From: Candidatus Nitromaritima sp. SCGC AAA288-L16
GTDB taxonomy: Bacteria > Nitrospinota > Nitrospinia > Nitrospinales > VA-1
Assembly (NCBI GenBank): GCA_000372225.1
Contig: AQTY01000012.1
Coordinates: 23,293 to 51,679, forward strand
DNA: 28,387 bases
Reading direction: 5' to 3'
Shown here: positions 8,445-16,301 of the stretch, in pieces
Position numbering within the stretch: the first letter of the stretch is position 1
Layout of the letters: each line of letters begins with the position of its first letter
Position numbers and translations under genes: made by a program
The notes under the pieces: generated by a model
Database searches by the model: none
Told to the model about the DNA's origin: nothing
Seen by the model: the letters and a program-made list of their open reading frames with translations, nothing else

Positions 8445-9538
8445 CTATTTCTTTAATAATCCCAAACGCTTAACTATTTTTTGGACAGCTTCGGAAACCT
8501 CTTTTACGCTTATGGTCTCAAGGCATTCTGGTTTTTGGTGTAAAGAAGCTTCACATTCCTTAAAAAAACGTTGACTACAAGGAGAGCATGAATAATTTCG
8601 AGTCACTACTTCTTGTTTTTTAACATCAGTAAAAGGCCCTGTAGTGGCCGCGTGTCCTGGACCAAAAATACCCACTACTGGTGTGCCTACAAGCGAAGCT
8701 AGGTGTAATAACCCACTATCATTACCAATGAATAGCTGACTTACCTTAAGCAATTGAGTGATCTCAACAAGATCAAGTTTTACAACGATCGCCATATTGT
8801 CTGGAGAACAAAATGAACTAATCCTTTCAAGTAATAACTTCTCCTCATGAGTGCCTAGAAGGACAATTCTTACTGGGTAAGCTTTGATGAGGTTTTGGCA
8901 AAGTATACCGAAGCGGTCAGCATGCCAAGCACGCTCAATTTTTGATGCTCCCGGGTGAATAGTTATTAATAAATCTTTTCTATCCACCCCCACTATGCGG
9001 AGAATCTTCTTCGAAATCATACTACGGTTAGTCCATTTAGAATCGTAGCGATCGGGAGTTAATTCTAAATTTACTGGAGAAAGAATTTTGTGAAAATAAT
9101 TGACACGATATAACGTTTTTTTTCTTTTTGAGTAACTGGAATAGAGTGAGTTAACAACAGTTGGCGCCCATCTGTTCGATATCCAATACGTACTCTTGCT
9201 CCCGTAAGCATCAACATAAATGCAGCATGAAACGAATTAGGAAAAATAATTCCAAGGTCAAATTTGTACTTTCTTAATCCGAGCGCGTAACTACATTGCT
9301 TGATATAACCATCTGCTTTATTTTTCGGAAACTGTAAAACGGTATCTACTACCGCCTTGTGACTAGATAATAATTGACCAGTAGGAAATTTTATTATTGC
9401 AGTGACCCTAGTATTTGGATAAATATCACGTAAAGTCTGCAGTGCTGGAAGAGCTAGCACCACATCACCAATCCAACTCGGCATCCACACTGCAATATGG
9501 GAAATTTCTCCTTTATTCGATATAGCTTTGTCTTGCAT
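8445..9538 (-). pseudogene. waaF: LPS heptosyltransferase II-like protein, interrupted by a -1 frameshift
   Basis: Glycosyltransferase family 9 enzyme that adds heptose to the LPS inner core on the cytoplasmic face of the inner membrane. The N-terminal domain (ATG 9538; MPSWIGDVVLALPALQ, then FPNSFHAAF and IGYRTDGRQLLLTH) is WaaF-like. The C-terminal GT-B domain (IHPGAS, then GNDSGLLHLASLVGTPVVGIFGP, then CSPCSQRFFKEC) is in the -1 frame. The switch lies at or just after a run of eight A on the coding strand (9116-9123). Beyond it the -1 frame reads YRVNYFHKILSPV and continues into the C-terminal part with no other stop. The restored length is about 364 residues, normal for the family. It follows murA by 30 bp, probably as the last gene of the rho operon. 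The stop is TAG. Confidence 0.85.
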
Positions 9539-9568
9539 AAATTCTTAAGTTTTTATAAATAAAATTCA

Positions 9569-10822
9569 TTATTTTTTCCGGAAAATTTTTGCACCCAATC
9601 TATAAAGTTTTTGCTCTATATCAGAATACCCTCGGTCAATATGGTAGATACGAGATATGACAGACTCTCCTTTAGCCGCCAATGCAGCTAACACGAGAGA
9701 AGCACTTGCCCGCAAGTCAGTCGCCATGAGTGGTGCCCCACTTAATTCTTTCACTCCACTCACAACGGCTGTTCGGCCTTGTATAGTTATATCTGCGCCC
9801 ATACGCTTCAGTTCAGCCACATGCATAAACCTGTTTTCAAACACTGTTTCCAAAACAATGCTCTTTCCTTGTGCAAGTGTCATTAAAGCCATAAATTGAG
9901 CCTGTAAATCTGTTGCAAAACCTGGATGAGGTTGTGTCTTTATATTAACTCCGTTCAATTGACCATCATAAATTACGCGAAGGCTTGTCTCACCTTCTTC
10001 TACGATCAATCCAGACTGCCTGAGTTTTAAAGTTAAGGATTCTACTTGTTTTGGTATACAGTTGGTTATCTTGACATCACCCCTCGTGATCGCAGAAGCA
10101 ATCATGTAGGTACCCGTTTCTATTCTATCCGGGAAAATATTGCAATTAATTGGTTTTAGCGACTGAACCCCTTGAATTGTAACAAGGTCTGTTCCGTGAC
10201 CTTTTATTTTTGCCCCACTTTGATTCAATACATCTGCAAGAAACACTACTTCAGGTTCTTTAGCAACATTTTCAAGAACTGTTTCTCCGTCAGCCAAGGT
10301 CGCGGCCATTATCAAGTTAGCAGTTCCTGTTACTGTAACTGTATCGAAATAATATCTTACCCCCCGAAGACGCTTAGCTTCCCCATAAATATACCCCTGC
10401 ACTAAACGTATCTTTGCTCCCATACCTTCCAAACCTCTTATGTGAAGGTCTAGTGGTCGTGCTCCTATAGCACACCCTCCTGGAAGAGATACTTTAGCTC
10501 GACCCAACCTCGCTAGAAGCGGACCCAACACAAGACAAGATGCACGCATTGTAGAAACAAGCTCATAGGGGGCCTCAAAATTATTTATACCGGTTGCATC
10601 AAAAAAGATACGACCCGCATTAAATTCTTCAGTGCAACCACCCAAGCCATTTAACAGGTGAAGCATGGTGGTTACATCACGAACTTGGGGAACACCATCA
10701 AGCTTATTTTTCCCCGTGGTTAAAATCATTGCCGCCATGATCGGCAGAGCTGCATTCTTGGCTCCACTAATCTCTACCTCACCTTCAAGACGTCCTCCTC
10801 CTTTTATAACTATTTTATCCAT
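9569..10822 (-). CDS. murA: UDP-N-acetylglucosamine 1-carboxyvinyltransferase
   Basis: First committed step of peptidoglycan precursor synthesis: transfers enolpyruvate from PEP to UDP-GlcNAc in the cytosol, and is the target of fosfomycin. It has 417 residues. Lys22 in SGAKNAALP and the catalytic, fosfomycin-reactive Cys117 in LPGGCAIGARP are present, so fosfomycin sensitivity at the target is expected. I chose ATG 10822 (MDKIVIKGGG), which matches the family N-terminus; the longer frame to 10861 adds 13 residues inside prmC. The start overlaps the prmC stop by 8 nt (ATGGATAA), suggesting translational coupling. Confidence 0.97.
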   Translation of the reverse strand: MDKIVIKGGGRLEGEVEISGAKNAALPIMAAMILTTGKNKLDGVPQVRDVTTMLHLLNGLGGCTEEFNAGRIFFDATGINNFEAPYELVSTMRASCLVLGPLLARLGRAKVSLPGGCAIGARPLDLHIRGLEGMGAKIRLVQGYIYGEAKRLRGVRYYFDTVTVTGTANLIMAATLADGETVLENVAKEPEVVFLADVLNQSGAKIKGHGTDLVTIQGVQSLKPINCNIFPDRIETGTYMIASAITRGDVKITNCIPKQVESLTLKLRQSGLIVEEGETSLRVIYDGQLNGVNIKTQPHPGFATDLQAQFMALMTLAQGKSIVLETVFENRFMHVAELKRMGADITIQGRTAVVSGVKELSGAPLMATDLRASASLVLAALAAKGESVISRIYHIDRGYSDIEQKLYRLGAKIFRKK

Positions 10823-11675
10823 ATATTTTTTTTCTCGCGGAAACAACACGGTCATATCCACTATAGTCCTGAATAACTTTGATTTCTTCGTACTGATCTT
10901 CCTCGTAAAACAAACTAGTTACCTCCTTTGCTTGTGTTTCTCCAATTTCAAGAACAACCGCACCACCTTCCTTTAGATAATTCAGTGCCTCTGGAATTAT
11001 TCGCTTATAAAAACTTAACCCGTCATTACCCCCATCGAGGGCACTCCGGGGTTCAAAATCAATCACATCTGCCATAAGGTCATTTAAGCGTGATGTTTGT
11101 ATATAAGGTGGATTGGATACGATACAATCATAAAGAACTATTGGTAGCTCTAAAAAAATATTGCTCTTAACAAAATCAATCTTATCAGTGACCCCGTGGT
11201 TTTCAGCATTTAACCTAGCCACATCTAACGCCTCTAAAAAGTAGTCGGTTGCTGTCACTCGACAATTATGAATTTCCTGCGCTGCGACCACGGCGATAGC
11301 TCCTGATCCAGTTCCGATCTCCAACAAACGTAGCGGCAATTCATCTGGATTTTTATGGTTTAGTAAAAGTAGAGTTTCAACAAGCGTTTCTGTTTCTGGT
11401 CGCGGGATTAGAACGTCAGGTGTGATTTTAAAGTCTAAAGACCAAAACTCCTTTTGCTCTATAATATAGGCTACAGGTTCCCGGAGAACCCGGCGATCTA
11501 CAAAGTCACATAAAATAGTTTTTTCAGGTTCAGTGAGAACCTGCTCTGGCCTACGATAAATTTCTTCACGGCATAATTTTAAGACTCCGGCAAAAAGTAC
11601 TTCGGCCTCCATGCGTGGAAAATCAATTCCTGCCTGATTTAGGCGGCCTATTGACCAGTTAAGTAATTCTTTCAT
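10815..11675 (-). CDS. prmC: Peptide chain release factor N5-glutamine methyltransferase
   Basis: SAM-dependent methyltransferase that modifies the Gln of the GGQ motif in release factors; its substrate RF1 is encoded immediately upstream. It has 286 residues. An N-terminal helical domain (1-75) is followed by a Rossmann methyltransferase domain with SAM motif EIGTGSG (119-125) and the catalytic NPPY at 188-191. RPETETLVE (92-100) is also typical of the family. It sits 49 bp after prfA and overlaps murA by 8 nt. Confidence 0.96.
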   Translation of the reverse strand: MKELLNWSIGRLNQAGIDFPRMEAEVLFAGVLKLCREEIYRRPEQVLTEPEKTILCDFVDRRVLREPVAYIIEQKEFWSLDFKITPDVLIPRPETETLVETLLLLNHKNPDELPLRLLEIGTGSGAIAVVAAQEIHNCRVTATDYFLEALDVARLNAENHGVTDKIDFVKSNIFLELPIVLYDCIVSNPPYIQTSRLNDLMADVIDFEPRSALDGGNDGLSFYKRIIPEALNYLKEGGAVVLEIGETQAKEVTSLFYEEDQYEEIKVIQDYSGYDRVVSARKKIYG

Positions 11676-11724
11676 TGATTATCTACTTCAGCCGATATCA
11701 TGTATAATTAACTCTGAAGAAAGA

Positions 11725-12792
11725 TTAATTACCTTTCTTTAGAGCTTCCGTTTGATAATAAACTGTAAGCGCATCAATAATTTCATTAAGTTCACCCTGA
11801 AGAACTAGAGTCAGTTTATGTAAAGTCAAGCCTATGCGATGGTCTGTGATTCGCTCTTGAGGAAAATTATAAGTTCGGATACGTTCACTCCGATCCCCTG
11901 ATCCGACCTGCTGTTTTCTCTCACGGGCGAGCTCATCTTGTTGTTTACTTTGCTCAAGATCATATAGCCGTGCACGAAGAACCTTCATGGCCTTATCTTT
12001 ATTTTTGTGTTGCGACTTCTCATCTTGGCAAGTAACTGTCAAGTCACTCGGCATGTGGGTAATACGAACTGCCGAGTCCGTAGTATTGACGCTTTGACCA
12101 CCTGGGCCTGAGGATCGAAACACATCTATCTTCAAATCAGATGGATTGATCTTGATATCGACATCATCAACCTGTGGCATAATAGCTACAGTTACTGCCG
12201 AGGTATGCACTCTACCCTGGGTCTCTGTTTCTGGAACTCGCTGAACCCGGTGAGTTCCTCCCTCATATTTTAATTTACTATATACTCCCTTACCTTGAAT
12301 ATTGATGATAACTTCCTTAAATCCACCTTTACCCGTTTCACTCTGACTCAGAATTTCAGATTTCCATTTCTTTGCTTCGGCATAACGGGTATACATACGA
12401 AATAAGTCCAGAGCGAACAGCGAGGCTTCCTCACCCCCCGTACCAGCGCGAACCTCCATAATAACACTTCGTTCGTCTCTGGAGTCCTTTGGCAAAAGCA
12501 TTATTTTTATCTTTTGCTCCAGTCCTGCCATCTTTGTTTGTAGACCGAGAATTTCCTCACGTGCCATAATTAAAATTTCCTCGTCAGTCTCCTCCTCCAA
12601 TATTTGCTGATTTTCTTTCAATTCATCTTGTTTTTTTTTGTACGCACGATACTCGACTATAACTGGAGCTAATTCGGATTGTTCGCGAGCATATTGCTGA
12701 AATTCGTGCTGCCTAGCAATGATCTTGGGGTCACTCATTTGACCATTCAAATAGTCATATCTTTTTTCTACTTCTTCTAACTTTGCAAACAT
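11725..12792 (-). CDS. prfA: Peptide chain release factor 1
   Basis: Class I release factor that reads UAA and UAG and triggers peptide release. It has 355 residues. The tripeptide recognition region is PET at 187-189 (in RVQRVPETETQGR), in the PxT position of RF1. The GGQ motif is at 231-233 (SSGPGGQSVN). I chose ATG 12792 (MFAKLEEVEKRY); the frame continues upstream to 13026 but that extension crosses rpmE in another frame and has no family similarity. No obvious Shine-Dalgarno precedes the ATG. Its presence supports normal reading of UAG as stop in this organism. Confidence 0.96.
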   Translation of the reverse strand: MFAKLEEVEKRYDYLNGQMSDPKIIARQHEFQQYAREQSELAPVIVEYRAYKKKQDELKENQQILEEETDEEILIMAREEILGLQTKMAGLEQKIKIMLLPKDSRDERSVIMEVRAGTGGEEASLFALDLFRMYTRYAEAKKWKSEILSQSETGKGGFKEVIINIQGKGVYSKLKYEGGTHRVQRVPETETQGRVHTSAVTVAIMPQVDDVDIKINPSDLKIDVFRSSGPGGQSVNTTDSAVRITHMPSDLTVTCQDEKSQHKNKDKAMKVLRARLYDLEQSKQQDELARERKQQVGSGDRSERIRTYNFPQERITDHRIGLTLHKLTLVLQGELNEIIDALTVYYQTEALKKGN

Positions 12793-12831
12793 AATTAAGT
12801 ATTTGTAAAAGAACGGAGGGAAATTTTTTCC

Positions 12832-12847
12832 TTGCCAGTAATGGCAA
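12832..12847. other. Perfect hairpin in the rpmE-prfA spacer
   Basis: TTGCCA-GTAA-TGGCAA is a perfect 6-bp stem with a 4-nt loop, in the 94-bp spacer between rpmE and prfA. There is no U-run directly after it on either strand, so it is not a classical terminator. It could be an RNA-processing or stability element. Confidence 0.45.
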
Positions 12848-12886
12848 ATGACTAAAAAAACTGGACGGACAGAGAATGAAAGGAAG

Positions 12887-13123
12887 CTATTCGAGGGCAG
12901 TTGCTTTGTCGGATTGCTGAGTCTTACTCTTGCCATACTTGCGGTTGAACTTTTCAATTCGTCCCGCCGTGTCAACAAGTTTTTGCTTGCCCGTATAAAA
13001 AGGGTGACAGTTAGAGCAAATATCAATATGCATATCTTTTACCGTGGAATAAACCTGAGTCTCATTCCCACATGCACACCTGACTTTCGTTTCAAAGTAA
13101 TTTGGATGTATATCTGTCTTCAT
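12887..13123 (-). CDS. rpmE: 50S ribosomal protein L31, zinc-binding form
   Basis: Large-subunit protein that bridges to the 30S head. It has 78 residues beginning MKTDIHPNY. Zinc ligands are visible as Cys16, Cys18, Cys36 and Cys39 (RCACGNE and ICSNCHPFYTGKQ), which is the C+ form induced under zinc-replete conditions in bacteria with two paralogues. It lies 22 bp after rho, the usual rho-rpmE-prfA order. Confidence 0.97.
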   Translation of the reverse strand: MKTDIHPNYFETKVRCACGNETQVYSTVKDMHIDICSNCHPFYTGKQKLVDTAGRIEKFNRKYGKSKTQQSDKATALE

Positions 13124-13145
13124 AATATTAGAGTTTTCTTACACT

Positions 13146-14396
13146 TTAAGAATTCATAGTTGACATAAACTCAGCATTCGTTTCTGTTTCCTTCATCTTT
13201 TGCAAGAGAAGGTCCATGGTATCATGAATACCCATCGGCAGCAAAACCTTCCTTAAAAGCCATATTCTCTGCAAATCTTCTGGAGGTAAAAGAAGTTCTT
13301 CTTTACGCGTTCCAGAACGATTAATATCAATCGAAGGAAAGGTTCTTTTGTCTGCCAGTTTTCTATCAAGAACGATTTCGAGATTACCTGTACCTTTAAA
13401 TTCCTCAAAAATAACATCATCCATCCTACTACCAGTATCGACAAGAGCCGTTGCGATAATGGTCAAACTTCCTCCCTCTTCTAGATTGCGAGCTGCTCCA
13501 AAAAATCGTTTAGGACGTTGCAGTGCGTTAGAGTCAACACCACCCGAAAGAATTTTACCGCTTGGCGGCACGATAGCGTTGTAAGCCCTAGCTAGCCGTG
13601 TAATACTATCTAACAAAATCACAACGTCTCGCTTATGTTCAACTAGTCTCTTAGCTTTTTCAATCACCATTTCTGCGACTTGTACATGCCTTTGAGCTGG
13701 CTCATCGAAAGTTGAACTGATAACTTCTCCTTTAACCGATCGACTCATATCGGTCACCTCTTCGGGTCTCTCATCTATCAGCAAAACCATTAGTACAACT
13801 TCAGGAAAATTAATACTTATACTGTTCGCAACCGATTGCAGTAGCATAGTTTTTCCTGTTCTCGGTGGAGCTACAATCAGCCCACGCTGACCTTTGCCAA
13901 TTGGCGTCATCAAATCCATAATACGTGAACTGTAATCCTTACCAGTCGGTGTTTCTAATCGCAAACGTTCTGAGGGATAAAGCGGTGTCAGATTATCGAA
14001 TAAAAGCTTATCTTTTGTTTTTTGTGGGTTTTCAAAGTTAATGGCCTCGACTTTGAGTAACGCAAAATATCGCTCGCTTTCCTTCGGTGGGCGTATCTGT
14101 CCAGAAATCGTGTCTCCTGTCCGCATATCAAATTTACGAATCTGTGATGGCGAGACATAAATATCATCCGGACCTGGTAGATAGTTGTAAGTCGGCGCCC
14201 TCAGAAAACCAAATCCATCGGGTAAAATCTCCAAAACTCCTTGTCCAAACATCAAACCATCTTTTTCAGTCTTAGCTTCAAGAATTTTGAAAATTAAATC
14301 TTGTTTACGCAGGCCACTGTGTCCTTGTATTTTAAGATCTTTTGCAATATTGGTAAGCTCGGAAATAGTCTTGGATTTTAGGTCTTCAATATTCAT
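13146..14396 (-). CDS. rho: Transcription termination factor Rho
   Basis: Hexameric RNA-dependent ATPase and helicase that terminates transcription. It has 416 residues with no insertion. An N-terminal Rho-N helix bundle (1-45) is followed by the OB fold with RNP1-like GFGFLR (61-66). The ATPase core has Walker A APPRTGKT (176-183), Walker B VVILLDSITR (258-267), the Q-loop region around GGVDSNAL (285-292) and the R-loop around GTGNLE (335-340). RTGKT in place of the E. coli KAGKT is common outside gammaproteobacteria. It is the first gene of the rho-rpmE-prfA-prmC-murA-waaF unit and has a leader of about 230 nt from the candidate promoter at 14631-14659. Confidence 0.97.
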   Translation of the reverse strand: MNIEDLKSKTISELTNIAKDLKIQGHSGLRKQDLIFKILEAKTEKDGLMFGQGVLEILPDGFGFLRAPTYNYLPGPDDIYVSPSQIRKFDMRTGDTISGQIRPPKESERYFALLKVEAINFENPQKTKDKLLFDNLTPLYPSERLRLETPTGKDYSSRIMDLMTPIGKGQRGLIVAPPRTGKTMLLQSVANSISINFPEVVLMVLLIDERPEEVTDMSRSVKGEVISSTFDEPAQRHVQVAEMVIEKAKRLVEHKRDVVILLDSITRLARAYNAIVPPSGKILSGGVDSNALQRPKRFFGAARNLEEGGSLTIIATALVDTGSRMDDVIFEEFKGTGNLEIVLDRKLADKRTFPSIDINRSGTRKEELLLPPEDLQRIWLLRKVLLPMGIHDTMDLLLQKMKETETNAEFMSTMNS

Positions 14397-14630
14397 ACTA
14401 TATTTTGATAGGTGGGTTAATTAATGGGTTGGATGATAGATTCTTATGAGAGGCTTTCGTACGATCCTACTAACAAGCCTGAAGAATGGGCTCATTCACT
14501 CTTTTTTTTTGCGATAGGCTCTTTAATTTAATTAATTGGTACAAAACCAGAGGAGGGGACTCAGGCGAGTCAACAATTCCTACTCGATCTGGAGCTCCCA
14601 AGTTTGAAGAAAATTTATAGGCTTCATTGA

Positions 14631-14659
14631 ATACTATCGGTTTGTTCTTTAATTGTCAA
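14631..14659 (-). promoter_or_regulatory. Candidate sigma70-type promoter of the rho operon
   Basis: On the minus strand a perfect TTGACA (14654-14659) is followed after 17 bp by TAGTAT (14631-14636, four of six matches). The predicted start near 14624 gives a rho leader of about 230 nt, long enough for the autogenous control known for rho in other bacteria. Confidence 0.6.
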
Positions 14660-14779
14660 TAGTTTTTTCCCAAGTAAGTTTTTCATCACCTAAGTAATTT
14701 TACATCCATTACCCCACAAATAATGTGCTTATAATTTGGCCCTTAACGGGAACTGATGTGTCCATAGGAGATACATACT

Positions 14780-14893
14780 ATGCTGCTTTCCCCTGCATTT
14801 TTTCGTTTTTTATTCTTTCATACTCTTATTGCTCGTTACTACCGAAAGTATTTTGTTTTTACGGCTGTGAAAATCAATAGCATTAAATCTTAA
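14780..14893 (+). CDS. Candidate small hydrophobic/basic protein, 37 residues
   Basis: ATG 14780 is preceded by AGGAG with a 9-nt spacer, and a TATAAT lies at 14730-14735 without a good -35. The product starts MLLSPAFFRFLFFHTLIARY and ends in TAA at 14891-14893; residues 6-17 are very rich in Phe and Leu, followed by a basic RYYRK patch. It is not recognised as a known family. It could be a real membrane microprotein or a chance ORF; the ribosome site is the only positive evidence. Confidence 0.25.
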   Translation: MLLSPAFFRFLFFHTLIARYYRKYFVFTAVKINSIKS

Positions 14894-15167
14894 TTTATAA
14901 ACGACAACCTAATTCTAAGTATCCAACTATGGCGGTAGCGGAAATAAACTACTTTACGCAGTTCAGAATCACACTTTTAGCAATTTTTGTCATTATCACA
15001 AACTGTCGTTCATTCTTAACATAATAAATCGCTTCATGGTATATTTATTCATATTCTTGTAGAGTATAAAAAAAATCTAGCAAATTGGATCACCGCTGGA
15101 AAAGTTACTACCTAGTAAAGTTTTAGAAGTGGCAAAAACTATTTTACAATAAATTAATTCAACATTT

Positions 15168-15584
15168 ATGGCAAACAACAACAATGCGCAGGATGACACT
15201 CACCAATGCGAAAAATGCCTTCCTGCATTCTGCTGCAATTATTTTGCTTTTGGAATAGATGAACCCGAAAACCGCAAGGACTACGAAAGCCTATTATGGA
15301 AACTTGCTCACGAAAAAGTATCAATCTATGTTTACCGAAACCAATGGTACATTATGATCCATACGCGGTGCAATTTCTTGACTCCTGATAACAAATGTGG
15401 AATTTATGAAAACAGGCCATATCTCTGCAAAGAACATAGTGTGGAAAACTGTGAATACACAGGTGATGACTATGGATTTAGCGATCACTTCAAAAGTTAT
15501 GATGACCTTCTTGAGTATATTAAAGAGAATACCAATTTTAGGTTTAAGCAAGACCCTACTGGCGTGCGTCCAAACTGCGTGTGA
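15168..15584 (+). CDS. YkgJ-type putative zinc/iron-chelating cysteine-cluster protein
   Basis: Member of the PF03692 family, of unknown biochemical role and thought to bind zinc, iron or an Fe-S cluster. It has 138 residues with nine Cys: the N-terminal CEKCLPAFCC block (Cys14, 17, 22, 23), then Cys68, Cys77, Cys87, Cys95 and Cys137. The hallmark CGIYENRPYLCKEH (77-90) is clear. No signal peptide is seen, so it is likely cytosolic. It is the only plus-strand gene in this half of the window and converges on rplQ with 64 bp between. No Shine-Dalgarno precedes ATG 15168. Function here is not known. Confidence 0.85.
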   Translation: MANNNNAQDDTHQCEKCLPAFCCNYFAFGIDEPENRKDYESLLWKLAHEKVSIYVYRNQWYIMIHTRCNFLTPDNKCGIYENRPYLCKEHSVENCEYTGDDYGFSDHFKSYDDLLEYIKENTNFRFKQDPTGVRPNCV

Positions 15585-15648
15585 GGATTTTTAGGCTGGG
15601 TTATTTTTTTCTTACTTAACTTTCTTTCAACGGTTCAAAATTTTTTTC

Positions 15649-16260
15649 CTATGTTTTTTTTGTCGTAGAATCTACATCCAGATTTTTATCTTTTTTACCG
15701 CTCTTTTCTTTTTTATCGACCGGTTTTTTCTTAGTCTGCGCTATCTTCTTTTCCTCTCCATCAGACTTTTTACCCGTTGCTTTAGTGATAGATTCCTTAG
15801 CATCTTTTTTAGGTTTTTTTATTTTTTTCCCCGCTGCTGTCTTTTTAGGAGTCTCCTCTATCTTTTTCTTCCCCTTTACCGGCTGTTGTGTTGGCGATTC
15901 ATCTTTACGGTCTACCAACTCAATAAATGCCATAGGAGCATCGTCCCCCAGTCGGTTTCCCAACTTGATAACCCGAGTATACCCACCTGGGCGATTTGCA
16001 TACCTCTCAGCGAGAGGGCCAAATATTTTTTTCAAAGAATCTTTACCGGCAACTAGCTTTAAAGCGTAGCGACGGGCATGCAATGTCCCTTTTTTCCCAA
16101 GTGTAATGGTTTTTTCTACTTTACCACGCAACTCCTTGGCTTTAGCTAAGGTAGTACGAATCCGTTCTCTATCAATTAGAGCGGTCACCATGTTCCTAAA
16201 TAGTGCTTTTCGGTGTGCTGACGTACGCCCAAATTTTCTACCCGTTTTTAAATGCCGCAT
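15649..16260 (-). CDS. rplQ: 50S ribosomal protein L17 with long Lys-rich C-terminal tail
   Basis: Large-subunit protein near the exit tunnel, last gene of the alpha operon. Residues 1-121 are a normal L17 (MRHLKTGRKFGRTSAHRKAL, then RPGGYTRVIKLGNRLGDDAPMAFIEL). Residues 122-203 form an extra tail of about 82 residues, about 35% Lys with scattered Glu/Asp/Thr, of low complexity and probably disordered. E. coli L17 is 127 residues. The tail is in frame and ends at TAG. It converges on the YkgJ-type gene, and no clear terminator is visible between them. Confidence 0.96.
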   Translation of the reverse strand: MRHLKTGRKFGRTSAHRKALFRNMVTALIDRERIRTTLAKAKELRGKVEKTITLGKKGTLHARRYALKLVAGKDSLKKIFGPLAERYANRPGGYTRVIKLGNRLGDDAPMAFIELVDRKDESPTQQPVKGKKKIEETPKKTAAGKKIKKPKKDAKESITKATGKKSDGEEKKIAQTKKKPVDKKEKSGKKDKNLDVDSTTKKT

Positions 16261-16301
16261 TATCGTGAAGTGTCCTTAGTTAATATTCTCTTAAAAATCA
16301 G

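Larger units (their letters stand above)
14397..15167. other. Intergenic region of about 770 bp: rho leader and promoter, one candidate small ORF
   Basis: No large ORF, tRNA or rRNA is recognisable. 14397-14624 would be the rho 5' leader, with a T9 tract (A9 in the rho RNA) at 14502-14510 and two competing small hairpins at 14558-14586. 14631-14659 is the rho promoter candidate. 14780-14893 is a small plus-strand ORF with a ribosome site. From 14894 to 15167 I see only AT-rich sequence with no convincing promoter for the YkgJ-type gene. Confidence 0.6.

Noticed and set aside
10823..10861. Longer murA start at 10861
   Set aside because: The added 13 residues lie within prmC and precede the conserved MDKIVIKGGG start.
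12793..13026. N-terminal extension of prfA by 78 residues
   Set aside because: It overlaps rpmE in another frame, has no RF1 similarity, and ATG 12792 gives the family N-terminus.
14445..14510. Plus-strand terminator: 6-bp inverted repeat followed by a T9 tract
   Set aside because: The stem (AGGCTT/AAGCCT) has a long loop and lies 17 nt or more from the T run, and no plus-strand gene ends here.
14583..14627. 15-codon leader peptide upstream of rho
   Set aside because: Its ATG lies at or before the predicted transcription start and it has no ribosome site.
15785..16069. Plus-strand Phe/Ser-rich open frame opposite rplQ
   Set aside because: It is the antisense image of the Lys-rich L17 tail; its hydrophobic look follows from the A-rich coding strand.
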